Shown: in pieces, positions 8,447 through 17,000 of the stretch
Numbering within the stretch: the stretch's first letter is position 1
How the letters are laid out: the number at the start of each line of letters is the position of its first letter
Source of the DNA: SCUS01 sp966211675
GTDB lineage: Bacteria > Myxococcota_A > Polyangia > Polyangiales > Ga0077539
Length of the DNA: 64,000 nucleotides
Assembly (NCBI GenBank): GCA_966211675.1
Contig: CBIHPK010000003.1
Span: 102,693 to 166,692 of the forward strand
Direction: 5' to 3'
Made by a program: the position numbers and the translations under genes
The notes under the pieces: generated by a model
Databases searched by the model: none
What the model saw: only the letters and a program-made list of their open reading frames with translations
Told to the model about the DNA's origin: nothing

Positions 8447-9493
8447 TTACTCCCGCCCCGGCACCGCGATCTCGCCTCGGATGATCTGCGCCCGCAGCGC
8501 CTCGACCCGCTGGATCACCTCGGGCCGAAGCCCTCTCGCGTGCGGCCCCTCGTGCACCCAGTCGACGCCCCCCTCGGCGAGGCCGAAGGTGCGCAGCCCG
8601 TGCGCGCCGCGCTCGTAGCGCCCCTGCGTCGCCTCGCGGATCAGCTCGAAGACCGCCACGTCGACGCGCTTCAGCATGGAGGTGAGCACCACCCCGGGCA
8701 TCTCGTCGTACTGGTCGGCGTCGACCCCGATGGCTCGGGCGCCGAGGCGCTGCGCGGCCACGAAGACCCCGTGCCCGGTGCTGCCCGAGGCGTGGAAGAG
8801 GATGTCCGCGCCGGCGGCGATCTGCGCCGTGGCGAGCTGGGCGCCGCGCTCCGGGTCCTTGAAGGCCGTGGGGGTGCTGCCGGCGTAGGCGGCCAGGACG
8901 CGGCACGAGGCGCAGACCGACGCCACCCCCGCGCGGTAGCCCGCCTCGAAGCGCCGGATGAGCGGGATCTCCATGCCCCCCACGAAGCCGACGGCTCGGT
9001 GCTCGGTGCTCAGCCCCGCGGCGGCCCCGACCAGGAAGGCCCCCTCCTCCTCGCGAAACTTCAGCCCGACGACGTTGGGCGGCCCGTCGCCCCGCTCCGG
9101 GGGCGCGTAGTCCACGCAGGCGAAGCGGGTGCCCGGGTGGTCGAGCGCCACCGCGTCCACGTCCCGGGAGAACACGTAGCCCACGCCGATGACCCGGTCG
9201 AAGCCTCGCGCCGCGAAGAGCCGAAGGGCCCCGGCGCGGTCGTCTCCGTCCGCGGGCTCGACGTACTCCACGGTGACGCCCAGCTCTCGGCGCGCTCGCT
9301 CCAGGCCCGCCCAGGCGGCGTCGTTGAAGCTCTTGTCCCCGCGGCCTCCCACGTCGAAGACCAGCCCGATGCGAAGGGGGCTCCTCGCCGCGACCGCGGC
9401 GTCCCCGGAGCCGCGCGGGGGCAGCAGCACGGTCACCAGCGCGAGCGCGATGAGCAGCCACGGCCCGACCCTCGACCCGATGTCTCGCCTCAC
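8447..9493 (-). CDS. BMP-family (PnrA/Med-like) ABC transporter substrate-binding protein
   Basis: I start at GTG 9493, preceded closely by GGAG; the frame upstream has no better start with a signal sequence. The 348-residue product has a positively charged start, a hydrophobic export helix (residues about 8-25) and then RIGLVFDVGGRGDKSFND, the hallmark of the Bmp/TmpC/PnrA family. Further family landmarks are FACVDY, FREEEGAFLVGAAAG, FVGGMEIPLIRRFEAGY and FHASGSTGHGVF. Relatives bind purine nucleosides or related solutes in the periplasm. No permease or ATPase gene is nearby, so it is an orphan binding protein. A non-cleaved N-terminal anchor is possible because no lipobox Cys is present. 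Confidence 0.88.
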   Translation of the reverse strand: MRRDIGSRVGPWLLIALALVTVLLPPRGSGDAAVAARSPLRIGLVFDVGGRGDKSFNDAAWAGLERARRELGVTVEYVEPADGDDRAGALRLFAARGFDRVIGVGYVFSRDVDAVALDHPGTRFACVDYAPPERGDGPPNVVGLKFREEEGAFLVGAAAGLSTEHRAVGFVGGMEIPLIRRFEAGYRAGVASVCASCRVLAAYAGSTPTAFKDPERGAQLATAQIAAGADILFHASGSTGHGVFVAAQRLGARAIGVDADQYDEMPGVVLTSMLKRVDVAVFELIREATQGRYERGAHGLRTFGLAEGGVDWVHEGPHARGLRPEVIQRVEALRAQIIRGEIAVPGRE

Positions 9494-9574
9494 CGGCTCC
9501 AATGGGTACCACAGCCCCGGGAGCGACGTCGGCCGGGCGCGCGTTCGGCTGTGCAACGGAGGCGGCTTCTGGAT

Positions 9575-9580
9575 TATCGT
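9575..9580 (+). promoter_or_regulatory. possible -10 element upstream of the first pseudokinase
   Basis: TATCGT stands 39 nt upstream of the TTG start at 9620 in the 126-bp divergent gap. It would give a normal leader that carries the GGAG at 9608-9611. No clear -35 is visible. Confidence 0.25.
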
Positions 9581-9619
9581 GCGCGCCGTCCTCCCATTCA
9601 CCCTGATGGAGCGTGCTCG

Positions 9620-11851
9620 TTGATCGCAGTCGGTGACCCTCTCGGCAAGCGTTTCACGGTGTCCAGGGCGCCTGAGGAGGAGCGCACTGGCGAGCTGTTC
9701 GAGGTGATCGACCGCGACGCCGCGGCGGTGGCTGCGCAGCTCCTCGGGTCGACCCCCAGCGCCACCGAGCACCTGGCGGACCTGCGCCCCGTGCTCGGCG
9801 CCGTGCCCTCCAACAGCACCCTCCTGCGGCCGCGGGAGATCACCATGAACCGCGCGTCGCTCCCGATCGCCATCTTCGGCGTCCCGGGCCTCGTGCCCCT
9901 GCGGCAGCGGCTCGACGAGGTGGTGGCCGCGCTCGGCAAGCCCGGCGCCGCCGCCGCGCTGCTCACCTGGTTCGCAGCCCTCGCCACGGACCTCGACCGG
10001 GTGCACTCCGCGGGCATCTGCCACGGCGCCATCGTCCAGCGGTTCATCGTCTGCCCCGTCGGCGGCCCCGTCGAGCGCTGCTTCCTGGTGGGCTTCGGCG
10101 TCGACGCCCTGGCCCGGCGCAGCGCCCCCGACGCGGCCCCCGCGACTCCCCGCAAGGACCTCGTCGACCTCCTCACGGCCCTGCACGAGCTCTTCATCAC
10201 CCAGGCCCTGAGCCCCGAAGGGGGCGCGGCCGGCAAGTGGACCCTGCTCCGGCACTCGTCGCAGCACGGCGAGCACCCCGCGCTCGCCTCGGGCACCGAG
10301 CTCGGCAAGACCCTCACGGAGCTGGCCAAGCTCTCGCTCGAGACCCCGGCGCCGATGGCCTCCATGCGCCCCCCGCGCAACCCGACGCTCACCGCCCCGT
10401 CGCGCTCCGAGGGCTCCACCCGCAACCCGACCATCCCTCCGCCCCGGGGCGCCAGCCGCCCTCGCGAGGACGCCTCCGCCTCGCGCTCCGACCGCACCAC
10501 CCGCCCGCAGCGCAGCAGCACCGCCACCCCTCCGGCGCCCCCCGCACCGCCCGGTCGACGGTGGGTCCGCGGCGTGGTCGTGGGCGTCGTCCTCGCCGGG
10601 CTCGCCGGGGCCGCGGGCCTCGCGTACCTCTCGAAGGTGCGCGACGAGCCCATCTCCGTCGGAAGCCTCCGCACGGGCCGCCGGCCCGTCGCCGCCGGTC
10701 CCCGCTGCGAGGGCGAGACCCTCGATCCGCCCGCCGGGTACGAGACCAGCGCCACGGACTTCGACCTGGCCTGCGCCCCCGACGGCCGCACCCTCGTGGC
10801 GATCGCCCGCGAGGGCACGACCATCCACACGGCCAGCCGCGAAGCGCGACGGGGCCAGGGGTGGCGACACCTCAACTCCTCGGACGCCACCGGCGCGGTC
10901 GAGCTCGGCGCCGCGGTCTCCACCGGGGCCGATCTCTGGACCCTCTGGCGCAACGGCGTCGGCGAGCCCATCGGGCTGGCGGAGATCTCCCGCGACCCGC
11001 ACGCCCACGCGCAGGTGCCGCTCACCGGCTGGGACAACGTCCCGCTCCGCGGCGTGATGCTGCTCCACCGCGACCAGGGCTCCACCTGGATCGTGAGCAA
11101 CGTCGAGTCCGAGGGCGGCGCGCACCCGGTGCTCTTCCACGTCCAGTCGGGCGACGGGCGCGGGAGGCCGGCGATCCAGACCTGGTACCTCGGCGCCGGC
11201 ACGGTGGAGTCCGCCATCGCGGGCCCCTCGCCGACGCTGCTCTTCCACCAGCGCGACGGCGAGGGCCACCGGCTGAGCGCCGTCTGGCCGCAGCTCGCGC
11301 TCCTCGCGGCGGCCCGCCCGGGGGGCGACGCCACCTCCGTCCGCGGCGCGACGCCCTCGGACAACGCCGTGCGCCGCAGCGCCCCGGTGCTGCTCACCGG
11401 CGAGGTGCTCGCGGCCACCACGACCGGCGCCGCCCTCGGCGACGAGGCGGCCTTCGCGGTCACCCTCGGTCCCGCCCGGCCCGCGGAGCAATGCGCCTCC
11501 AGGGCCCGCTGCGTCGGCCCCGGCGCGGTGCACCTGCTGCGCTACAACCCCTCGCGCCCGGCCCCGCTGGACGTCACCGTCGCGACCGAGTCCGTCGCGC
11601 TCGACGTGCTCGGCGAGGCGCCCGATCGCTGGCTGGTGCTGCACGAGCCCGCAGGCGTCGCGGCCCACCCCGCCCTGCGGCTGAGCACCGTGGCGGGCGC
11701 CGCGCCGACGCACGCCACCCTCGCGAACCCGGGCGCCGACCGGGGACGGCTCGTCCGCTGCGGCGGCGCGCTCTGGCTCGGGCAGCAGCTCTCCCGGCCG
11801 ACGCCTCGCATCGTCGCGCTCCCGACAGAGTGCTTGACCACACGACCGTGA
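9620..11851 (+). CDS. membrane pseudokinase with extracytoplasmic sensor domain, copy A
   Basis: I choose TTG 9620 because its N-terminus (IAVGDPLGKRF) aligns with that of the downstream paralogue (IPVGEKLGGRY) and GGAG lies 8 nt before it. The 743-residue product begins with a degenerate Ser/Thr kinase fold. The glycine loop is reduced, the ATP-binding Lys of the VALK strand is replaced, the HRD loop is H135-G-A137 (catalytic Asp lost) and the DFG site reads GFG. A Pro/Ser/Thr-rich linker (about 250-312) leads to one transmembrane helix (about 317-338). The rest is exported and strand-rich with paired Cys, perhaps a beta-propeller. It probably relays a signal by binding rather than phosphotransfer. 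Confidence 0.85.
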   Translation: MIAVGDPLGKRFTVSRAPEEERTGELFEVIDRDAAAVAAQLLGSTPSATEHLADLRPVLGAVPSNSTLLRPREITMNRASLPIAIFGVPGLVPLRQRLDEVVAALGKPGAAAALLTWFAALATDLDRVHSAGICHGAIVQRFIVCPVGGPVERCFLVGFGVDALARRSAPDAAPATPRKDLVDLLTALHELFITQALSPEGGAAGKWTLLRHSSQHGEHPALASGTELGKTLTELAKLSLETPAPMASMRPPRNPTLTAPSRSEGSTRNPTIPPPRGASRPREDASASRSDRTTRPQRSSTATPPAPPAPPGRRWVRGVVVGVVLAGLAGAAGLAYLSKVRDEPISVGSLRTGRRPVAAGPRCEGETLDPPAGYETSATDFDLACAPDGRTLVAIAREGTTIHTASREARRGQGWRHLNSSDATGAVELGAAVSTGADLWTLWRNGVGEPIGLAEISRDPHAHAQVPLTGWDNVPLRGVMLLHRDQGSTWIVSNVESEGGAHPVLFHVQSGDGRGRPAIQTWYLGAGTVESAIAGPSPTLLFHQRDGEGHRLSAVWPQLALLAAARPGGDATSVRGATPSDNAVRRSAPVLLTGEVLAATTTGAALGDEAAFAVTLGPARPAEQCASRARCVGPGAVHLLRYNPSRPAPLDVTVATESVALDVLGEAPDRWLVLHEPAGVAAHPALRLSTVAGAAPTHATLANPGADRGRLVRCGGALWLGQQLSRPTPRIVALPTECLTTRP

Positions 11852-11879
11852 GCGCAACGATGTCGTTGGGAAGGACACT

Positions 11880-14117
11880 GTGATCCCCGTCGGAGAGAAG
11901 CTTGGTGGCCGGTACTTCGTCCTCGCGGTGATCGACCCCGCGAAGGTCGACGAGCTGCACGAGGTGCGAGACGCGCAGGGCACCATCTCGTACGCGCAGT
12001 GCCTCCTCGGCACCCCGATGCCCCCAGCGCCCTTCGAGGCGCTGCGCGGCGAGCTCGCCGCCATCCCCGCGAGCCGGCTCTATCGCCGCCCCGACGAGGT
12101 CGTGCGCAGCGCCCTCGGGGTGCCCGCCGCGATCTTCCGCCAGGCCCACCCGATCGCCCTCTCGCAGCGCCTCGCCTCGCTCTTCTCGGGCGACGTCGAC
12201 GAGCGCCGCCGCGCCGCGCTCCGCACCCTGGTCGCGTGGTTCGCGCCGCTCGCCGAGGAGCTCAACAACCTCCACGCGGTCGGCATCATCCACGGCGCCA
12301 TCACCCTCGACCGGCTGCACGTCATCGAAGACCGCGGCACCGAGCGCCTCGGCCTCTCGGGCTTCGGCATCGAGGCCGCCGCGCGCCTCGCCGCCGCGAA
12401 GCCCCGGCCCGCCCCGAGGGTGGACTTCGCGGGCCTCGCGCTCGCGCTCCAGGCGGCGATGGAGCGCACCGGCGCCCGGCCCGACGGCGCGGCGGTGGTG
12501 CGCTGGGAGATGCTCCGCAACTGCGCCCGCGCGGGAGACCACCCGGCGCTGCAGTCGGGCCTCGCGCTCGCCAACGCGATCCGCCAGCTCATCGACGAGC
12601 CCGCGCGGCGCATCTCCCTGGGCAACCTCACCGCCGTCGGCGGCGCCGCCCTCCCTCCCTCCGCGGGCGACGATCGCGTCGGCTCCGCGACCGCCCCGTC
12701 GGGCAGCTACGCCCAGGGCCCCGCGCTCGGGGCCACGAGCGACCCGAGCGCCCTGGTCGCCTCGCCCTTCATCGCCCCGCCGGAGGTGCAGACCCGCGCC
12801 GACGCCCGGCGACGCCGAGTGCTCATCGCAGCCGGGGCCGCCGTGGCGGTGGTCGCGACCGCGGCGATCGTCACGCTCACCGGCCGCGGAGCGCCGACGG
12901 ACGGCGGAGTGCCGGTGCGGGTCCGGGTGTCGGTGCCCACCCGCTGCGGAGACGAGCCCCTCGTGCCGCCCCGCTCCATCCCGGTCGCGTCCGCTCCCTC
13001 CGCGCTCGGATCGTTCTGCCTCGGCGACGCCCAGGAGGTCGCGGTCATCGCCCAGGTCGACGACACCCTGGTGCTCGGCCGCCGGCGCAGCACCCGCGGC
13101 TCGCGCTTCGACGAGCGGCCCACGGTGGTCGCGGAGGGCGTGGCGCAGGCCGGCACCTCCGTCTCCGGTCCCGTCGGCTGGACCAGCTGGATCTCTCGCA
13201 CCGGGGCGGTCTTCGGCCTCGCTCGCGTCGACCGCCAGGTGCAGCGCATTCCGATCCGCACGCCGGGCCTCACCGCGGGGTCCTTCCGCGGCGCGATGCT
13301 GCTGCGGGCCGACGCCACCGGCGCGTGGATCGGCACGACCTACGTGGTCGACGGGCGCGAGCGCGCGGCGGTGGTCGAGCTCGCGGCGCACCACAACGAC
13401 GAGCCCCGCGTCGCCACCGTGTACCTCATCAGCGGGGGCGCCGTGGTGGCCGCGATCCCTGGCGACCCGGCGACGCTGCTGCTGCGCCAGGAGGTCGACG
13501 GGCACCGCACCTTCACGGCGGCGTCGCTCCCGCTCAACACCCTCGCGGGCCTCTCGACGGCGACCGACGCGGACGCCGGGAGCGCCGACGCCGGGGGCGC
13601 CGACGCCGGAACCACGGACACCACCGCCATGCGGGAGCTCTCGGCGCAGGTGCTCGTCCGCTCGGCCTCGTGGACGGCGCCGGCCGGAGCCATCCATTTC
13701 GCCAACCTCGGCACCGGGGCCGCGGGCTCGTCGCGGAGGTTCCTGGCGACGGTGGCGGGCGCGGCGGACGGCGGCTGCGAGGGGGCCGACTGCGAGGGCC
13801 ACGGCGCCGTGCTGGTGCTGGAGTTTCCTCCGAGGGGCGACGCGCTCGTCCGCGAGATCGAGCACCGGGGCCACGGCCAGATGATCTCCCACGGGGTGAA
13901 CAACACCGTCGTGGCGGCGGTGACGCGCGAGAGCGACGGCGCGCTGGTGCCCCACCTGCTCGACGCCGGCAGCGAGGGCCGAGCGCAGCACTGGGTGCTC
14001 GGCGGCCTCGACCACGCCGCCGTGGTGACCTGCGGCGACGAGCCCTGGCTGGCCTTCGCGCAGGGCTCTCCGCAGCTGCAGATCGGGGCCATCCCGCTCG
14101 CCTGCGCGCTGCGCTGA
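11880..14117 (+). CDS. membrane pseudokinase with extracytoplasmic sensor domain, copy B
   Basis: GTG at 11880 has GGAAGGA about 6 nt before it and lies 28 bp after copy A. The 745-residue product has the same order: kinase-like domain (1-250), linker, transmembrane helix (about 315-335, after RRRR) and exported domain. The VALK Lys is replaced by Gln (SYAQCLL), HRD reads H138-G-A, and DFG reads GFG in LGLSGFGIE. The exported part carries an Asp/Ala low-complexity insert near residues 560-580 that copy A lacks. The two copies are clearly related over the full length but well diverged, so the duplication is old. Its TGA abuts the macrodomain stop exactly. Confidence 0.85.
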   Translation: MIPVGEKLGGRYFVLAVIDPAKVDELHEVRDAQGTISYAQCLLGTPMPPAPFEALRGELAAIPASRLYRRPDEVVRSALGVPAAIFRQAHPIALSQRLASLFSGDVDERRRAALRTLVAWFAPLAEELNNLHAVGIIHGAITLDRLHVIEDRGTERLGLSGFGIEAAARLAAAKPRPAPRVDFAGLALALQAAMERTGARPDGAAVVRWEMLRNCARAGDHPALQSGLALANAIRQLIDEPARRISLGNLTAVGGAALPPSAGDDRVGSATAPSGSYAQGPALGATSDPSALVASPFIAPPEVQTRADARRRRVLIAAGAAVAVVATAAIVTLTGRGAPTDGGVPVRVRVSVPTRCGDEPLVPPRSIPVASAPSALGSFCLGDAQEVAVIAQVDDTLVLGRRRSTRGSRFDERPTVVAEGVAQAGTSVSGPVGWTSWISRTGAVFGLARVDRQVQRIPIRTPGLTAGSFRGAMLLRADATGAWIGTTYVVDGRERAAVVELAAHHNDEPRVATVYLISGGAVVAAIPGDPATLLLRQEVDGHRTFTAASLPLNTLAGLSTATDADAGSADAGGADAGTTDTTAMRELSAQVLVRSASWTAPAGAIHFANLGTGAAGSSRRFLATVAGAADGGCEGADCEGHGAVLVLEFPPRGDALVREIEHRGHGQMISHGVNNTVVAAVTRESDGALVPHLLDAGSEGRAQHWVLGGLDHAAVVTCGDEPWLAFAQGSPQLQIGAIPLACALR

Positions 14118-14684
14118 TCAGGCCCGGCGCTCGAACTCCTCGGAGAACACCCGCACCGTCGGCGCGTCGATGTTGGTGAAGCGCAGCTCGCGCACCACGC
14201 TCCCGGGGTGCGCGGCGAACCATGCCTCCGCGCGCTCGAAGAGGATCTCCGCGCAGCGCTCCTTGGGGAAGCCGAAGATCCCCGAGCTGATGGCCGGCAT
14301 GGCGACGGTGCTGCAGCCCTCGCGCTCGGCGAGGTCGAGGGTGTTGGTCACCGCCGCGCCCAGCTCCGCCTCCTCCGCGCGCCCTCCCCCGTGCCACACC
14401 GGACCCACCGCGTGGATCACCATCCTCGCCGGGAGCATGTACCCGCGGGTGAGCGCGACCCCTCCGTTGGGCACCTGCCCGTGGCGGTCGACCCACTCGT
14501 CGCTCTCCAGCTGCAGGTCGATGCCCGCCCTGCGCAGGATCGCCCCGGCCACGCCGCCCCCGTGGGCGAGCCAGCCGTTGGCGGGGTTGACGACCGCGTC
14601 GACCGCCTCGCGCGTGAGGTCGCCGTGGACGACGGCGATGCGCTGGCCCGACGCGAGCACCCGGCTGGCCTTGATCTCGTTCAT
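14118..14684 (-). CDS. macrodomain protein (ADP-ribose / O-acetyl-ADP-ribose hydrolase-like)
   Basis: I use ATG 14684 (188 residues); a TTG at 14726 would add 14 residues but lies outside the domain. The macrodomain signature is clear: VVHGDLTREAVDAVVNPAN, then HGGGVAGAI, and later AMPAISSGIFGFPKE. The first Asn and the GGGVAG loop are the residues that bind and hydrolyse ADP-ribose in YmdB/MacroD-type enzymes. Expected role: removal of ADP-ribose from protein or nucleic acid, or deacetylation of O-acetyl-ADP-ribose, in the cytoplasm. It follows pdxH on the same strand after 62 bp; a TAGACT hexamer 11 nt before the ATG could give it its own promoter. Confidence 0.9.
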   Translation of the reverse strand: MNEIKASRVLASGQRIAVVHGDLTREAVDAVVNPANGWLAHGGGVAGAILRRAGIDLQLESDEWVDRHGQVPNGGVALTRGYMLPARMVIHAVGPVWHGGGRAEEAELGAAVTNTLDLAEREGCSTVAMPAISSGIFGFPKERCAEILFERAEAWFAAHPGSVVRELRFTNIDAPTVRVFSEEFERRA

Positions 14685-14746
14685 ACGCTGCGAACAGTCT
14701 AGGAAGGGTCGCGCGTCGAAGTCCAAGACGCGACCGAAGCCCTCGC

Positions 14747-15388
14747 TCAGGGAGCGAGTCGCTCGATCACCCAGCCCCCGCCGACGCGGCGGTAGCGCAG
14801 CCGGTCGTGCAGTCGGCTCGGCCGGCCCTGCCAGAACTCCACCGTCGAGGGGATGACCCGGTAGCCGCCCCAGTCCGCGGGCCTCGGCACCGGAGCCCCG
14901 GCGTAGCGCGCCTCGGCCTCGGCGAACGATCGCTCGAGCTCCGCACGACAGCCCACGACCCGGCTCTGGGGCGACGCGGTGGCGCCGAGCTGGCTCGCCC
15001 TGGGGCGCTGGGCGAAGTACGCGTCGGAGGTCGCGGCGTCGACCCGCTCGACCCGGCCCTCGACCCGCACCGAGCGCTCGAGGGGCAGCCAGAGGAAGAC
15101 CAGCGCCGCGACCGGGTGCCCGGTGATCTCGCGCCCCTTGGCGCTCTCGTAGTTGGAGAAGAACACGAAGCCGTCGTCGTCGACGTCCTTGAGCAGGACG
15201 ATGCGCGCCCGGGGCAGACCCTCCGCCGTCACCGTCGCGAGGGTCATCGCGTTGGGCTCATCGACCCCGGCGGCGTGCGCCTCGCTGAACCAGCGTCGAA
15301 ACTCCATGAGGGGTTCGGGCGCCACCACGGACTCGTCGAGCGAGCTCGCGCGGTACTCCTTGCGCAGGTGCGTCAGCGTGTCTTTCAT
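14747..15388 (-). CDS. pdxH: pyridoxamine/pyridoxine 5'-phosphate oxidase
   Basis: ATG 15388 is preceded by a purine-rich GGAGGGGAG and gives 213 residues, the normal length for PdxH. The upstream extension of the open frame runs over the divergent lipoprotein gene and is not real. Family landmarks in order are an N-terminal LRKEY segment, NAMTLATVTAEGLPRARIVLLK, FFSNYESAKG, a VRVEGRVERV strand, a SQLGATASPQS segment, and the C-terminal WGGYRVIPSTVEFWQG with RLHDRLRY. It is an FMN-dependent cytoplasmic enzyme that makes pyridoxal 5'-phosphate (EC 1.4.3.5). Confidence 0.95.
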   Translation of the reverse strand: MKDTLTHLRKEYRASSLDESVVAPEPLMEFRRWFSEAHAAGVDEPNAMTLATVTAEGLPRARIVLLKDVDDDGFVFFSNYESAKGREITGHPVAALVFLWLPLERSVRVEGRVERVDAATSDAYFAQRPRASQLGATASPQSRVVGCRAELERSFAEAEARYAGAPVPRPADWGGYRVIPSTVEFWQGRPSRLHDRLRYRRVGGGWVIERLAP

Positions 15389-15494
15389 CTCCCCTCCCAC
15401 GTAGCGCCCCCGTCGCCCGCTGGGAAGGATCATCCTCGCGCTTGCATTGACACCCGAATGCGGCGAGAAACCGCAGCTCACCCGCGAGGAAACC

Positions 15495-16496
15495 ATGCGC
15501 CGCGTCCTTCCCTTCAGCTTCGCCCTCATCGCCGCCTGCTCCAGTGATCCGGCCGTCACGCCGACCAACGACGCGGGCGCCGACACCGGTCTCGCGGTCG
15601 ACGCGCCCATGGTCGACGCCCCCTCGGTCGACGCGCCCGCGGTCGATGCGCCCGCCGCCGACGTGCCCGTGACCGGAGACAGCGGGACCCCCACGCGCTG
15701 CGGCACCGAGCGCCCCACCGTGAGCGCGGTGCGCGGCACCGAGGGGCTCGTCATCGGCGCCGACGGGACGATCTACTACTCGCAGAGCCACGCCGTCGGT
15801 CGCATCCGCCCGGGCATGGCCCCGGAGCCGGGCTGGGCGCAGCTCCCCGCCGCCGCCTCGACCGTGTGGGGCATCGCGATCGACGTCCCCAACCACCGCC
15901 TGCTCGTGGCCTCGCCCGCGACGCGGATCATCTACTCCGTCGACCTCACCAGCGACACCCCGATGGGCGTCTCGTACCTGGCCAGCGCGGGCCAGGCCAA
16001 CGGCCTCACCATGGGCCCCGACGGCGCCCTCTACTACAGCGATTTCTCGGGCGGTCACGTGTACCGCGTCACCGGCGTCGACGCGGGCACCCGCACCCGG
16101 GTGACCCTGTCCACCATCCCCGGCGCCGACGGGCTCGCGTTCCACCGCGACGGCTCGCTCTACGTCGAGGGCTACAGCAACGGATCGCTGGTCAAGCTTA
16201 CCCTCACGGGTAACATGGAGTCCGCCCGCGAGACCGTCGCGACGGGCCTCGTCGCCCCCGACGGGCTCGCCTTCGACGCGATGGACCGCATCTACATCGG
16301 CGGCGGCGGGACGCTGACCCGCCTTGACGCCGACGGCTCCAACCCCGAGGTGCTCCTGCGAGGCCTCTCGGCGCCGGCCAACGTGGAGTTCGGCGCGGGC
16401 GCACTCCCGTGCACGGACATCTACGTCGCCACCGGCGGCGCGATGGCGCGCTACGAGATGGGCGACACCGCGGGCGCTCGCGTCCCCTGGCACTGA
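15495..16496 (+). CDS. beta-propeller lipoprotein (SMP-30/NHL-like)
   Basis: ATG 15495 is preceded by GAGGA and begins a lipoprotein signal ending LIAAC; the longer frame from 15447 lacks one. The 333-residue protein has an Asp/Ala/Pro linker of repeated VDAP units (residues about 35-65). After it come six or so strand repeats with the pattern LAFDxxxxLYVxxxxxGxIxRV, for example GLTMGPDGALYYSDFSGG and GLAFHRDGSLYVEGYSNG. This is the calcium-dependent SMP-30/gluconolactonase or NHL propeller pattern. A lactonase function is possible but the acidic metal ligands cannot be assigned here. It probably sits in the outer membrane facing the periplasm or the surface. Confidence 0.75.
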   Translation: MRRVLPFSFALIAACSSDPAVTPTNDAGADTGLAVDAPMVDAPSVDAPAVDAPAADVPVTGDSGTPTRCGTERPTVSAVRGTEGLVIGADGTIYYSQSHAVGRIRPGMAPEPGWAQLPAAASTVWGIAIDVPNHRLLVASPATRIIYSVDLTSDTPMGVSYLASAGQANGLTMGPDGALYYSDFSGGHVYRVTGVDAGTRTRVTLSTIPGADGLAFHRDGSLYVEGYSNGSLVKLTLTGNMESARETVATGLVAPDGLAFDAMDRIYIGGGGTLTRLDADGSNPEVLLRGLSAPANVEFGAGALPCTDIYVATGGAMARYEMGDTAGARVPWH

Positions 16497-16540
16497 CCTG
16501 ACCTCTCCCCCGGTCCTTCGAACGGAGACACACCCCCCCA

Positions 16541-16987
16541 ATGGCAGACCTGAAGAGCATCCTCACGGACCCGGCGCGCCGACAGCAGGTGATCAAAGAC
16601 GCCGAGCGCCTCCTCGACGACGAGGTGGCGGCCAAGTCGGGGCTCTCGGGCCTCGCCATCAAGGCCGCCTTCAAGGTGGTCAAGGGCATGAAGCCGGGGA
16701 TGATCCCGGACGTGGTCGACGGGCTTCTCGACGACTTCGCGACGCGGCTCGACCCGATCTACCAGGCCCACGTCGCGAAGGGCGGATCGATCGTCGACAA
16801 CTTCACCGCGCGCAAGGGTGACGTCGCCGACGCGCTCCTCGGCATCACCGACGACCGCGCCAACCGCACCCGGCACACCACCCTGCGCAGCGCCTACCAG
16901 CAGCTCCGCCCGCAGGGGAAGAAGAACGTCGAAGAGGCCGTCCCGGGCATCGCCCGACTCATCGACAAGCACGCGCGCACCGCCTAA
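16541..16987 (+). CDS. conserved hypothetical protein (DUF6918-like)
   Basis: The 148-residue soluble protein is mostly helical and starts MADLKSILTDPARR, followed by LLDDEVAAKSGLSGLAIKAAFKVVKG. I connect this pattern with the DUF6918 family from memory, with moderate certainty. The gene follows the propeller gene after 44 bp, has GGAG a few bases before its start and precedes nudC by 13 bp, so it is probably transcribed with nudC. Its function is unknown. There are no Cys residues, membrane segments or catalytic motifs. Confidence 0.75.
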   Translation: MADLKSILTDPARRQQVIKDAERLLDDEVAAKSGLSGLAIKAAFKVVKGMKPGMIPDVVDGLLDDFATRLDPIYQAHVAKGGSIVDNFTARKGDVADALLGITDDRANRTRHTTLRSAYQQLRPQGKKNVEEAVPGIARLIDKHARTA

Positions 16988-17000
16988 GTCTGCGCGGGCC

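Noticed and set aside
8447..12064. Minus-strand 1205-codon frame that fuses the BMP gene to antisense of the pseudokinase
   Set aside because: Only the part up to 9493 reads as a protein with a family; the rest is an open shadow.
15447..15452. TTGACA as a -35 box upstream of the propeller lipoprotein
   Set aside because: No -10-like hexamer lies at 16-18 bp spacing, so the match is probably chance.
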